Assembly (NCBI GenBank): GCA_947462335.1
Contig: OX381718.1
Coordinates: 44,826,281 to 44,890,280, forward strand
Origin: Harmothoe impar
Taxonomy: Eukaryota; Annelida; Polychaeta; Phyllodocida; Polynoidae
Length of the DNA stretch: 64,000 nucleotides
Direction of reading: 5' to 3'
Shown here: piece by piece, positions 42,678 to 52,717 of the stretch
Position numbering within the stretch: the first letter of the stretch is position 1
Layout: every line of letters starts with the position of its first letter
Notes under the pieces: generated by a model
Told to the model about the DNA's origin: nothing
The model's input: only the letters and a program-made list of their open reading frames with translations
Database searches by the model: none
Translations under genes and position numbers: made by a program

Positions 42678-43096
42678 TAGGGATGTCATCGATACCCCCA
42701 GAATCGATATACCGACATTGACAGAATTACGATTATCGCATTGACAAAAGCATTATATCGATATGTTATTTGTGTCACAGATAACCTCATAATTTACCTT
42801 TACAAAACTGTAAAAATTGTGCAAATATTCCACTTAGAACTTGGTCTTTTATTACATTTTAAAATGGTGACCTCTTTTGCCTAAGATATTGAGGGAAAAT
42901 GGCTTAAGATTGTACTCAAAGTGTTGGTCCTTGTAGACTCAAGTATGAGGAAGGAAATAAACAAGTGAAAAACCCCTTTTTTCAAGCACATATTAATTGT
43001 TTTTATAACATCACAATAAATCGATATAATCGGAAAATCGAGACCAAAATAGTGATAATCGATATCGAAATAAATTGGATATCAATGACATCCCTA
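42678..43096. mobile_element. hAT-type MITE, 419 bp, 8-bp target duplication
   Basis: Ends TAGGGATGTCATCGATA and the inverse of TAGGGATGTCATTGATAT; exact 8-bp duplication CTATCTCC at 42670-42677 and 43097-43104. Interior has ATCGATAT motifs. No ORF. Confidence 0.85.
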
Positions 43097-44163
43097 CTAT
43101 CTCCCTATCTCTTTCCTTCTATTATTTCAAACCCCTACATATATGTAGGAGTTATATACTTAGCTCTGGCTCTTCCTTCTGCCATTCAACCTAACTGTCT
43201 CCTTGTCCTTCCTTATTCTCTGCATATCCCTGGCTTACCCCTTCCCTACTTATACTGCCGCAGTATTAGTAATACCTATACTCTCTGGCATACTCGCTGA
43301 CCTATCATTCTCTGCCCCTTCCCTGAATAGCCAATGTCTAGTTTATCCATCTCCATACTTATGAATACATCTCTCTGCTCTTGCATGCCCCTTTGAGGAT
43401 TTTTCCCGACCATTGTTTTTTACCGATTGGGCAAATTTCTAGGTTTGAAATTTTCTCCAATTTTTGCCGGTTTGGCGTGGGAAAAAACTGAGTGAGGCCA
43501 TATCATTGGCATGACTACAAAACACCATGGGCCAATCATATGATTGGACCTACACCTATTCTAAATTTTTGAAAAATAAATAGAGTAACTCTATTTATCT
43601 AAGAGTTTCCTAAGAAAACTCAAACTTTTATTAAATTATAATTAAATAAAATGGTGAAATAAAGTCAAACACAAACCTGAAATGCTAGACCAGCTTTCTG
43701 GCAGCCAATTAAATCACTCAGATTGGATCACATGACCAGGCACAGAGAGGGAATCTCAAACTTATCTTGGTCAGATTGGTATGTAGTGTTGGGAGGAACG
43801 AATGCCACGTCCACACCAAACTTGTCTTGCATGCCCCTATCTTATTTCCTGCCAATCCTTCTTGCTGCCTATCCCACTGCTCATACATGCCTATCACTGG
43901 CCATACCTCTTACTCTTCTGCCTATTACTCCTTCTGACCAATCTCTCCCCTGCCTATACCCATACCTCTCTCTCTCCCTGTCTCTTCATTGCACTGCCTA
44001 CCAGGAGATGAATAGGAAATGAAGAACGATAGACAGGGACAGGTGGGAAAGGGAAGGGAGACACGATGACAGAGCTTGTTTATGGGAGAATAGGTAGGGG
44101 AAGTGAGAATCGGGGAGGGGAAGTAGGGAAGGTAGGCGCTTGAATGGGAAGGGACAAATGGGC

Positions 44164-44571
44164 CCCCAGGTAAAAAAATACCATGGTTTTCACCATGGTA
44201 AACCGTAGTTAATTTACCCTGGTTATTTGACCAAACCATGGTATATTTACAACAGTATACCATGATACTTACCATGTTTTACTATGTTATTTACTAGGGT
44301 ATACAATGATCTCAACTATGATGAAATTAATGTTTTACTATGATTTACCACTATATACTATGATATACTGTGGTCAATATCTGAATATACCATGATATCA
44401 ATACCATGGTTTGGTCAAATAACCAGGGTAAATTTATCATGCTTAACTATGGTAAATGCTATGATCAACTATGGTAGAAATACCATGGTTTGGCCAAAAT
44501 ACTGTGGTATATCTACCATGGTTTACTATGGTGAATACCATGATATACTATACTATTTTTACCCTAGGGCT
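44164..44571. mobile_element. MITE built of ACCATGGT palindromes
   Basis: Ends CCCCAGGTAAAAAAATACCA and the inverse of CCTAGGGTAAAAATAGTAT. The interior is almost entirely alternating copies of TACCATGGTTT, TACTATGGTAAA and CCATGATATAC, each a self-complementary 8-10 bp unit. Confidence 0.65.
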
Positions 44572-44765
44572 AGGTATGTAAATGGATGGTCATCAAGAGG
44601 GATAAGTAAGCAGTGGAATAGGCAGTGAGAGGGAAAGATAGCTTGGTACTGAGTAGGGTCTATGTAGGGGAATGGAGTCTGAGGGATAGGTATGGGATAG
44701 GCAGGGAGGATAGATGCAGGGAGAGGGACAATTATGGGCATAGGCATTGGCAGAGGGAGGCATTG

Positions 44766-45964
44766 GTCAGCATGGGAGTATTATGCCACTTTGTTCATTT
44801 TTACATGTTTGACCTTGACCTTGGCCAAAGTTATGTAAACTTTTCATGGCTGTAAATCCCATCATCGTAGTTCTATTACTTTGTTTATCTCGTTAAAAAT
44901 TCATATTTGACTGATAAATGGTAGGCTGTCAACATTGTTTAATGGGGCCAATATATGTGTTATTCCTTGGACAAACTGGTTTACCCATCCTGGGTTTGGA
45001 TCCTTTTTGTCCAGGGCTATCAGGGGGAGCCCAGATGGATCAGCCGAGCTCTAGCTCAGATTTATCCCACATTAGTAGACACTGTAAGAATGTACAATCA
45101 ATGGTAATTTCTGGAGGAAAATCAGATGTCAGTATGTTTCGAAATAGTTATGTTGTATTTTGACACATATGGGCTCCTACTGGCAGCACTGGGAAAAAAG
45201 GACTAAAGCCTGGATATGGGCCCTCAGCTATGCTAGCATCATGTAAACTTGAAAGGTTAAATTGGAAATACAAAATATGGTCTTAATGACTTTTTTGTTA
45301 ATTTGTCTGTGTTTGACCCAGAGAATATGATGTTGACCTTGCCAAAGGTCATGTAGCAATTTTTGAGGCCCTCAACTTCATGAAGACCCATCATGATGTA
45401 GAATAGGGTCTGCAATTCTAGGTTGGATATAGGATGATTACATAATAGTTATTATATAAGCAAAACATAATTAATATTGTTGTTATTCTTATAATTGGTG
45501 TTGGATACAATTATAAATGGATGCTGTCACATAATAGTAGCAGGGGTAAGGACAGGTGTAGTGTTACCTGATGGTCTCCTTATCTAGATTGTGACTGACC
45601 CAGGTTGTACAACTGTACCATACTGATTATACTGATACTATGCTAATGAATAGTAATGAGGGAACCTGTGCTGGCGTGGCCCACAGCTGATGATAAATAG
45701 TTATTAATTTGGATTCAATCAGAACGGATGTCTGTGTTATTCCTTCCCATAAGAGACTATCTAACCCTCTTAGTTTTATAATAATACAGAATACCAGACT
45801 CATGTTTAGGTATTAACCAAGCACTGCCCCATAGTAGGACCTTTTTTTTTTATTTAATCAGGTGTGAATATTATATTTGACCTTGGTGAATGGCTTGCTA
45901 TTGCCATGGTAATGTGTCATGTTTCTGGCAAATGCAATGTCCTTAAGCTATCTCAGCATCATGT
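44766..45964. other. Interior of the inverted-repeat structure, diverged AAGGTCA units
   Basis: Contains GACCTTGACCTTGG at 44811, GACCTTGCCAAAGGTC at 45337 and TGACCTTGG at 45878, with no coding sequence recognised. Confidence 0.45.
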
Positions 45965-46930
45965 AAGTATTAAAAAATCATGTCTCGATGATATTCCAAA
46001 TAGTACAAGGTACGTGACAGATTGTATGTATGGCATATTTGCCAATTCTTCCATGTTTGACCTTGTTAAAAATGACCTTGACCTTGGCAAAGAGGATGTA
46101 ACTTTTTTATGCATGTTGGCCCTATAAAGCTCTGACATGGCACATAATATCAAAGCTGTGCTACTTTTATTAAGTGAGCACTGCCATTATAAGTATATTT
46201 TCTGACTTATGCCTTTGCAGGGGTGACCTTGACCTTTGACCTTGTTTTTGACCTTGTTCCAACATCTGTATCATTCTACACCCAGCAGATTTTGAAATCA
46301 GCACACCCAAATTAGGGGGTACCTACCCTCAAAGTAGTATAGAATTTCACTCAACCTAAATTTGAATATGGACATTATGCCCACCTTGCCCCCCTATTAT
46401 ACCCTAGGATGTCCAACACATGAATTTTCACTCATGACCTCTATATAGTTTGGCGTTGACCCTAGGATATCTCTGGAGAAATTATGAATTTTCTTATGAA
46501 ATCTGGAATGTCTATTCCCTACGTCCCTGTGCCCCCACATACCAATTTCCAGCACTCTAGACCCAAAATTGTTGCTTTGGGACAACCCTGAATGAAGTGT
46601 TTCAACTTAAAACCCTCATTTTTAGCCAATTTGACCTACTTTTGGTGACCTTGACCTACTTCAAGGTCAAATATTTTTTGAAAATTTAATGAACCTATAT
46701 GGGGCCTACATTGACCCCAAAAATCAAAAGAATAGCTATTATATTTCCTGAAATATTGACAATTTATTGAAATATAGCAACATTTTCTATTTTGTGTGAC
46801 CTTGACCTTTGACCTTGTCCTTGACAAAAACCCTCCCAATATTTTTTTTTACACCCGCCATATCAATAATCCTCAAAACCATAGCTTTGCAGTGATATAG
46901 GGTGTTGCTTAGTATATTTTGGTGATGGGT
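45965..46930 (-). repeat. Right arm of the 10.5 kb inverted repeat
   Basis: Inverse of 36451-37405, with identity falling toward the inner edge. Confidence 0.85.
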
Positions 46931-47084
46931 GTCGCCAGAAATAATGATCTGAGCTTCCTAGTGCTGCAGCACTATAGTATGTGTAAATTCCAACTCATTA
47001 TGGTTTAATAATGCTAGGCCTAGATTTAGCCTCTAGGGTCAAGGTTACGTCTTGGCATTGAATTGCTGCTTATACTGAGCCCAA

Positions 47085-47382
47085 TTAAGGGGCAAGCTTG
47101 GCAAGAAAATTGTGGCTTTGATTACGGGAAGATCTAAAGGGTTCAACCTATTGTAGGGCCAAAAAACGCCATACTATAGAGCTGTCAATTTCTGGAACGA
47201 GTTAACAACTGAAATGCAGAAACTAGTGGGGAAAGAACAATTTAAGACTACATTGAAAAGAAAACTGGGTACCAACATGAAGGGACAGAGAAAAAAACTA
47301 CTAGATGCAAGAAAACCTCTCCTGGATCGTCCACCCTATTCCCCTTCCCCTGCCTCCCCCCCAAATTTCTCCACCTAGCAAA
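47085..47382 (+). pseudogene. LINE RT C-terminal fragment
   Basis: Reads TGRSKGFNLL-stop-GQKTPYYRAVNFWNELTTEMQKL...EQFKTTLKRKLG, the usual R-x-x-F-x-x-RAVNxWN...F-K-x-x-L-K end of a CR1/L2-like protein with one stop. Followed by a TTTA-rich tract at 47399-47420. Confidence 0.6.
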
Positions 47383-47539
47383 ACATTTAATATAACTCTT
47401 TTATTTATTTATTTATTTCATTATGGGGGGACCTACATAGAAACATGTAAATTTCATTTGATTTTCAGCGGCTTTCATTCATACTATACATACTCATGAT
47501 GTACATTGTTGTTAATTTTTATTGACCCAGGGGTACCCT

Positions 47540-48400
47540 GGGTCTCTGTGAGACGGTTTTCCAGCAAAAAACAGAGTTTGGTCAGCTGACTTAGAACTGT
47601 TCCCCTGCATTTGTTTTTTCATTTATCAGATCGAAATAAAGACATGCATATAAATTGAAACAAACTGTACCTCCCTCATTTTTTCAGTTTTTAAAAAGAA
47701 AAAGAATTGTACTAGAAAAAAACGCTCTTGAAAAAATGTCAAAAACAACCCGAAAACAGAGTCTGTGTGAACTAATGCTGAAGATAGGCCAGTGACCTTG
47801 AATCCTGACATTAAAAGATGCACGTTCACACATACTTTCTATACCTGCAATGCTAAATCCGAGGTGAGACGAAAATATGAGACGCTTCCTGCAACAAAAT
47901 GATATCGTGCGGGGGTACTCACAGACACATCTGACAGCCTTTGCTGTCGCCACCCAGCCTTTCTCTGCAAAATTGTACCACCCATATCTTCGCCGTTTAT
48001 TGTCCGATCGACTCGCTTTTTGGTAGGGACAGAAGGCGGTGCATGCCCGTAGCCTACAACTGTCGCCCACACTCATCTGCACACCCACACCCACCTGCTC
48101 TCCCACACCCACCTGCTCACCCACACCCATCTGCTGGCCTGAATGGGAATAACATACATGTATGACACATGACTTGAGGGTACTTTTTAACAAGGAATTC
48201 ATTTCTGATGCCAGAATTGACCAAGAATGATTATAAGGGAGTACTATATCTAAGCTACATGATAAGCTACAGATCCAGCTTACCCTGAGAAATAAATTTC
48301 AGTTTCCCAACGTTCATTGAAACATTATATTTGATAAATATTTCAATATACTGGATTATTATACGATATGGGCTTACACCGTGCTTTTTAGGTGATATTC
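47540..48400. other. Intergenic, minisatellite only
   Basis: 48070-48135 has about four copies of CACACCCACCTGCTC. Minus-strand open frames over it (47684-48202) show no domain. Confidence 0.4.
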
Positions 48401-48404
48401 CCGT

Positions 48405-48535
48405 TCTGATATTCCTGCATAGCGCACACTTGGGGAGGTGAAATCGTTCTGATATTCTGGATATCAGAACGATTCTGAATGGGAAATTCAGAATCGTTCT
48501 GATGTCCAGAATATCAGAACGATTCTGAATGGGAA
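48405..48535. repeat. Nested palindromes of GTTCTGATATTC / CAGAATCGTTCTGAT
   Basis: Five copies of TCTGATAT(T/C) or its inverse and three of CAGAATCGTTCTG-type units form overlapping hairpins around 48451-48526. Confidence 0.65.
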
Positions 48536-48554
48536 ACGTCAGCCATAAAATCCG

Positions 48555-48625
48555 AGGTTCTATGGAGACTCGAACACGCTACATCAAGACTTGAAGTCCG
48601 ACGTGCTAACCACCACGCCGTGGAG
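48555..48625 (-). mobile_element. tRNA-derived SINE head
   Basis: Minus strand: A box GGCGTGGTGGTTAGCACG, anticodon-like GACTTCAAGTC hairpin, B box GTTCGAGTCTCC. Good pol III spacing but imperfect acceptor pairing. Confidence 0.55.
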
Positions 48626-48865
48626 GCGCTGGTAGAGGGAGGTGGCGAAACAAGGAGTCTACAGGCGGATTTCCAGCCCTGTAGGACCATTATTTACTGA
48701 GTTACAGAAGAAAAGACATTTTTTGGTATAGTTTCTTTGAAAATCAATATTTTTTTCTAATTTCTTTTTTACTATAAAGGTAGAAGTTGGACTTTACTTA
48801 CTCATTCGTTAAAATAATTCTAGGGGCTTTTTTTCACATACATATAGGCCCTTTAAAAATGGTTC

Positions 48866-48938
48866 GTTTCCACCCAGGCTCGATCCGGGTACCCCTGGTG
48901 TGTGAGGCGAAGTCGCTAGCGCCCATGCCTATCCGGCT
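48866..48938 (-). mobile_element. tRNA-derived SINE-like sequence
   Basis: Minus strand GGATAGGCATGGGCGCTAGC ... GACTTCGCCTC ... CCGGATCGAGCCTGG: tRNA-like D-arm, anticodon-arm and T-arm spacing with a diverged B box (GGATCGAGCC). Confidence 0.45.
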
Positions 48939-49444
48939 GTGGTGAATGTGGAGGGAAACGCTGGTTAGGTTATAACATCGCCCCAAGCTGGCCTCCTTAC
49001 AAATTCTATGTTGGACTCAGTGTTGGAGATTGAGGGCATGACGTCACCAGGCTTCACCAATCAGCGAGCAGGGTTGGTGGGATGTCAAAACAACACGGCG
49101 CTACTGGTGTTCGAGTGATATACATTGTATAATCCTTCAAAATGGCGAAATTAGGACGAATTTAAGGTAATTAAAGACATTTGAATGGAATAATCGTATA
49201 ATAAACCTAATTATATATGAATATGACCACACTCGGGCTGTGTATAGATGAATAGATGAATAGATGTTTTTAGAATATGGCCGCCGTACGTGACTGACGT
49301 GCTGCACGCCGCTCCCCACATAATTAGGGAATAATCTAGTCCACGCACGTAGGATAATGATAGGAATTGCCCAGGGACTATACAAAGTGATCTAGATCAC
49401 TCGTCAACATAAATTGGAGTATTATATTACCTCATTTATGAATT

Positions 49445-51466
49445 ATGACCAGGAAAACCCGGAAACTAGAGCGGAGGGCAGCCAAGGAGGCTCTGCTACT
49501 ACTGCCAGCCTTCACCCCGCCACACCGCCGATATATGGAGGTAGGTCAGCAACAATTGCTGCCATCCAATACCCCTAAGAGGCAGAGAAGCTCCAGTGGC
49601 ATCTCAGACCTGGTGAACTCCAGTCCCTCTGAAATTTCACCAATTCACAAAAAGAATCGCTATGATCTCTTGAACAATACAATGGTTGCTAGGGACGCCC
49701 CGGCCATTGTTGACACTGCCCAGGCCCCCGGCGACCAGCCTGGTACCCTGTTGTCCAAACTATCAACAAAGGTAGTAAGCCAACAGGTATACAACCACTC
49801 AACTGCGATGATTGACTTGCCCCCGGAGTCACTGAGGGTAAACATCAATCTACCTCCCCCCATTTACACCATTGGGGCGTCTGGTCTGGAGGATGACCAA
49901 CACCCACAGCCAAACACCACAAACATTACCAACTACCTATTAGGTAATGAGACTGCAGGTAACTACCAACCGCCGGCTAGGAACCCCATAGCTGACTACC
50001 GAGATGCCTTGTGTGCATCTATCAACTATGGGGATTACCACTCAGAAGCTGGTGGGACCGACTCAACACCCCCCCCCCCCCCCAGCCCCAACGGTCTCTG
50101 GGGGCCCGCCACTCAAGTGGAGCCACAGCAAATGGATGGACACCCACACCTGCCGCTGGTGCCGGGTCAGCTGGTGACTGGTCAATCCTGGCCACCCACC
50201 CACCCACCCCCGCATCAGCGCCCCAACCAGTACACACTGGACTCCAATGCAGCCCCTGCACCCATGTCAACAATAACAGAGACACGTGCCCCTGTTTATG
50301 ACAGGTCAATCCCACCCCCGCACTACCCTGTCACCAAGGCCACCATGGACACGAGGCTGCTCGCCATGGTCTCACACATACATGACAACATGGCTGAAAA
50401 GAGCCACCTGAATGAAGGAATGGCCAATCTCCAAAGTAACTTTGACTCAAAAATCACTGCACTGTCCTCTGACCTCAAATGTCAACTGACTGACTTAGGG
50501 GGAAGAATGACCTTGTGTGAGATTGACATGGGTCGTCATCGTGATGAACTGTCTGCAGAGATGAAAAAGATCAAAGAGGACAACAAGGCCTCGGCGATCT
50601 CTGCACAATCGAGACACCAATCCCTCACTAGCAAACTTGATGCTCATCTCACGGAATTTAACACCCTGAAAAGGACAGTTAAAAATCTGGAGGATGCCCG
50701 GGTGAAGGCCACTATAGCCCAGGCAGCCAACCAAAATCGAGGCTATGCAGTCTCACTTGTTGAAGGGGCGCCCCGAGCCCCTGCCCCCTCCAGCAGCACC
50801 AAGCCTACTACCACAAGCCAACCAAAAACCACCCCGACTACCTTTAATGTAGTAGTGGTTGGACTGAAGAAGGAGAAGGATGAGGACATTTTTACAACCT
50901 GGGGTAAAATTAAAACTGCCCTCGGGATTCAACTACAGCCCTCAGAGCTATCCTCTATTGTCCGCATAGGGAAGCATGGAAAAAAGCCGCAACCTATTAT
51001 GATCGCCTTTAACAGGCCAGAGACACAGCTACTAGTTCTATCCCTCAGAGATAGGATCCGCTCTCTCAGTGACGCAAAGCACAAGGTTTACCTCAACCCA
51101 GACGAGTCTCGTGATACTAGACTGAACCGCTACAAACTGAGAACAATTTTCAATCATGTCAAGGGCTGGGATGTTGGTGCAACATTGTCCTTGGATGGTC
51201 TCATCCTGAATGGATCACTGTACCCACCTACTGACGCAGCCATCATGTCCATAGACAATGTCTTCAAACCAATGGGCATGGATACTGCCACAGGCCGACC
51301 TGCTCCTGCTGGTACAAAGCCCCACCCCCCGGCCTTACCGAGGCCCCGCCCCCTGACCCCCCCGCCTTGCCAACCACCCGCTCAGCAACCACAACCACAC
51401 ACACACCCACTACCGCCTGTCCCCCCACACATACAGCACAGAGACACACCCCCCTATCAAGCCTAA
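49445..51466 (+). CDS. LINE ORF1: coiled coil and RRM-like nucleic-acid-binding protein
   Basis: 673 residues, expected to coat the element RNA. Basic start (MTRKTRKLERRAAKEALLLL), long Pro/Thr/Asn-rich region (residues about 60-300), coiled coil at about 300-420 (LNEGMANLQSNFDSKITALS; HRDELSAEMKKIKEDNKASA), then an RRM-like ORF1 core at about 467-575 (FNVVVVGLKK, SSIVRIGKHGKKPQPIMIAF, VYLNPDESRDTRLNRYKLR). The C-terminal 60 residues are again proline-rich and stop at TAA 51464-51466. The next ORF starts 9 nt later in the same frame with the same proline-rich composition, so the native protein may have continued into NADAR. Fold assignment is from pattern only. Confidence 0.85.
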   Translation: MTRKTRKLERRAAKEALLLLPAFTPPHRRYMEVGQQQLLPSNTPKRQRSSSGISDLVNSSPSEISPIHKKNRYDLLNNTMVARDAPAIVDTAQAPGDQPGTLLSKLSTKVVSQQVYNHSTAMIDLPPESLRVNINLPPPIYTIGASGLEDDQHPQPNTTNITNYLLGNETAGNYQPPARNPIADYRDALCASINYGDYHSEAGGTDSTPPPPPSPNGLWGPATQVEPQQMDGHPHLPLVPGQLVTGQSWPPTHPPPHQRPNQYTLDSNAAPAPMSTITETRAPVYDRSIPPPHYPVTKATMDTRLLAMVSHIHDNMAEKSHLNEGMANLQSNFDSKITALSSDLKCQLTDLGGRMTLCEIDMGRHRDELSAEMKKIKEDNKASAISAQSRHQSLTSKLDAHLTEFNTLKRTVKNLEDARVKATIAQAANQNRGYAVSLVEGAPRAPAPSSSTKPTTTSQPKTTPTTFNVVVVGLKKEKDEDIFTTWGKIKTALGIQLQPSELSSIVRIGKHGKKPQPIMIAFNRPETQLLVLSLRDRIRSLSDAKHKVYLNPDESRDTRLNRYKLRTIFNHVKGWDVGATLSLDGLILNGSLYPPTDAAIMSIDNVFKPMGMDTATGRPAPAGTKPHPPALPRPRPLTPPPCQPPAQQPQPHTHPLPPVPPHIQHRDTPPYQA

Positions 51467-51475
51467 CCCGCACCA

Positions 51476-52528
51476 ATGGGTGGTGCCGCTGCACCAACTG
51501 CTCCTGTTGCTGACCTGCAACCCACCAGGCCACCCCCAATACCCAGACACCCCCCTCAACCGGGTACAACCAGAATTGTCCCGCCTAGATTGCCCCAGCA
51601 GGACATACCTGCTCTCATGGCCCTACAGGTAAAGCACCCCGTGCCTACTAAAACAAACGCGCCCTCGGTACCGCCCCCTGGCGAGGACCCTTCAATCATT
51701 CTTTGCTCGTCCCCCCCCACCCCTAGACTCAAGGGGAAACCCATCTCATCATCCACCCCAGCTCCCAAATACAAGCACCCACCGCCCACCCACCAACAAC
51801 CAAACAAAAATGGCCCACCCACTAAAAGCCTATTACCCAGCACTGCCCCTACCAAACACCCCCGCCCATCTACCACCTACATCAATCTCCACAAACAGAA
51901 GCAAGAAAAGATAGTGCACACCAGTCTAGGCATTGCTTTCAGTGGAGAGTCAGCCTGGCTGAGCAACTTTTACCCCGCCAAGGTTGACATTGAGGTGGAT
52001 GGAGTGATGAAAACCTTCTGCTCGGTCGAGCAGGCGTACCAATTCACTAAGGCACGCTACTGCTCAGATCAGTCCGCAGCCGAGGATATACTAGATGAAA
52101 GTAGGGCCCCCCTCAACAAATCGAGGGGAAATGAAGTAGATGAATACGGCACGGACTGGTACCTACACCGTATCACCTATATCAGGCGCTTTGCCACTCA
52201 GAAATATGTCCAGCACTCCGTGTTACGTCATAAGCTGTTTCTCACTGGTAACGCCCCCCTACTAGAGAGCTGCAGAGACCCTTACTGGGCAATTGACCGG
52301 CCCTACAACGTGACTCAACTGCTGTCGGCCACAAGCTTCACTGGTCAAAATATCATGGGTCTCTTACTCATGAGTATACGACACGAACTGTCACTTGTCT
52401 ACAACTACCGCGCAGCCAACCCCCTAGATCAACCAAGACCGGTAGACTTGGCTAGGTTCCAAAACCCACCACCCCCAGCTCGCCCCCGTCATATGATGGC
52501 TACACGGCGGACTGACCGCCAGTACTAA
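51476..52528 (+). CDS. LINE-encoded NADAR (YbiA / DUF1768) domain protein
   Basis: 350 residues: a proline-rich segment (1-140), then a NADAR domain at about 152-305. NADAR enzymes cleave the N-glycosidic bond of ADP-ribose-type substrates; some reverse ADP-ribosylation of guanine in nucleic acids. Signature stretches present: SAWLSNFYPAKV (159-170), SVEQAYQFTKA (183-193, the E-x-x-Y-Q-x-x-K helix), W228, KYVQHSVLRHKLFLTG (243-258), LLESCRDPYWAID (262-274) and GQNIMGLLLMSIR (290-302). All key positions I can recognise are kept, so it looks functional. The frame equals ORF1, with only TAA-CCC-GCA-CC between them. The start is the first ATG after that stop; translation might instead come from readthrough or an unbroken parent. 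The role in the element is unknown; removing host ADP-ribosylation is one hypothesis. Confidence 0.85.
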   Translation: MGGAAAPTAPVADLQPTRPPPIPRHPPQPGTTRIVPPRLPQQDIPALMALQVKHPVPTKTNAPSVPPPGEDPSIILCSSPPTPRLKGKPISSSTPAPKYKHPPPTHQQPNKNGPPTKSLLPSTAPTKHPRPSTTYINLHKQKQEKIVHTSLGIAFSGESAWLSNFYPAKVDIEVDGVMKTFCSVEQAYQFTKARYCSDQSAAEDILDESRAPLNKSRGNEVDEYGTDWYLHRITYIRRFATQKYVQHSVLRHKLFLTGNAPLLESCRDPYWAIDRPYNVTQLLSATSFTGQNIMGLLLMSIRHELSLVYNYRAANPLDQPRPVDLARFQNPPPPARPRHMMATRRTDRQY

Positions 52529-52717
52529 TGCATTGGTGTACCAGTGTACTAGTGTTCTACTACCGCCGCATGCACCAGGATAAGTGCTATAACTGTAGTG
52601 CACGGTGTTGAATAACGGTATTCACACTTATCCTGTGCCAGTGCACAGTGCACAATACACTGTACTAGTATAGTACTCACATCCTACAAGGTCTAGGAAT
52701 AGCATATCAACCCCAAT

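Larger units (their letters stand above)
41945..44765. repeat. Alternating polypurine and polypyrimidine tracts
   Basis: Purine-rich plus strand at 41945-42480, 44010-44160 and 44580-44760 (GGGAAGGGAGAG, GGATAGGNAGGGG) and pyrimidine-rich at 42500-42670, 43097-43390 and 43800-44000, so tracts can pair with each other. Two TIR elements sit inside. No coding support. Confidence 0.6.
36417..46974. mobile_element. 10.5 kb structure bounded by about 1 kb inverted repeats rich in AAGGTCA
   Basis: Arms 36417-37405 and 45965-46974 are inverted copies; the 36451-37180 part is nearly identical to its partner. Both ends carry TAGTGCTGCAGCA. The interior has more diverged copies of the same arm units (for example 37395-37570 repeats 36598-36760) and many AAGGTCA or TGACCTT motifs, with nested MITEs and a LINE relic. 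No transposase was found. A 21-bp near-identical direct repeat AGTATGTGTAAATTMCAACT(C) lies outside both ends (36371-36391, 46976-46996). It could be a large non-autonomous TIR element or an inverted segmental duplication. Confidence 0.6.

Noticed and set aside
36417..46974. Polinton or another large coding DNA transposon
   Set aside because: No DNA polymerase B, integrase, ATPase or transposase sequence is visible between the inverted arms.
47684..48202. 172-codon minus-strand ORF with QVGVGEQVGVG repeats
   Set aside because: The repeats translate a CACACCCACCTGCTC minisatellite and the rest has no recognisable domain.
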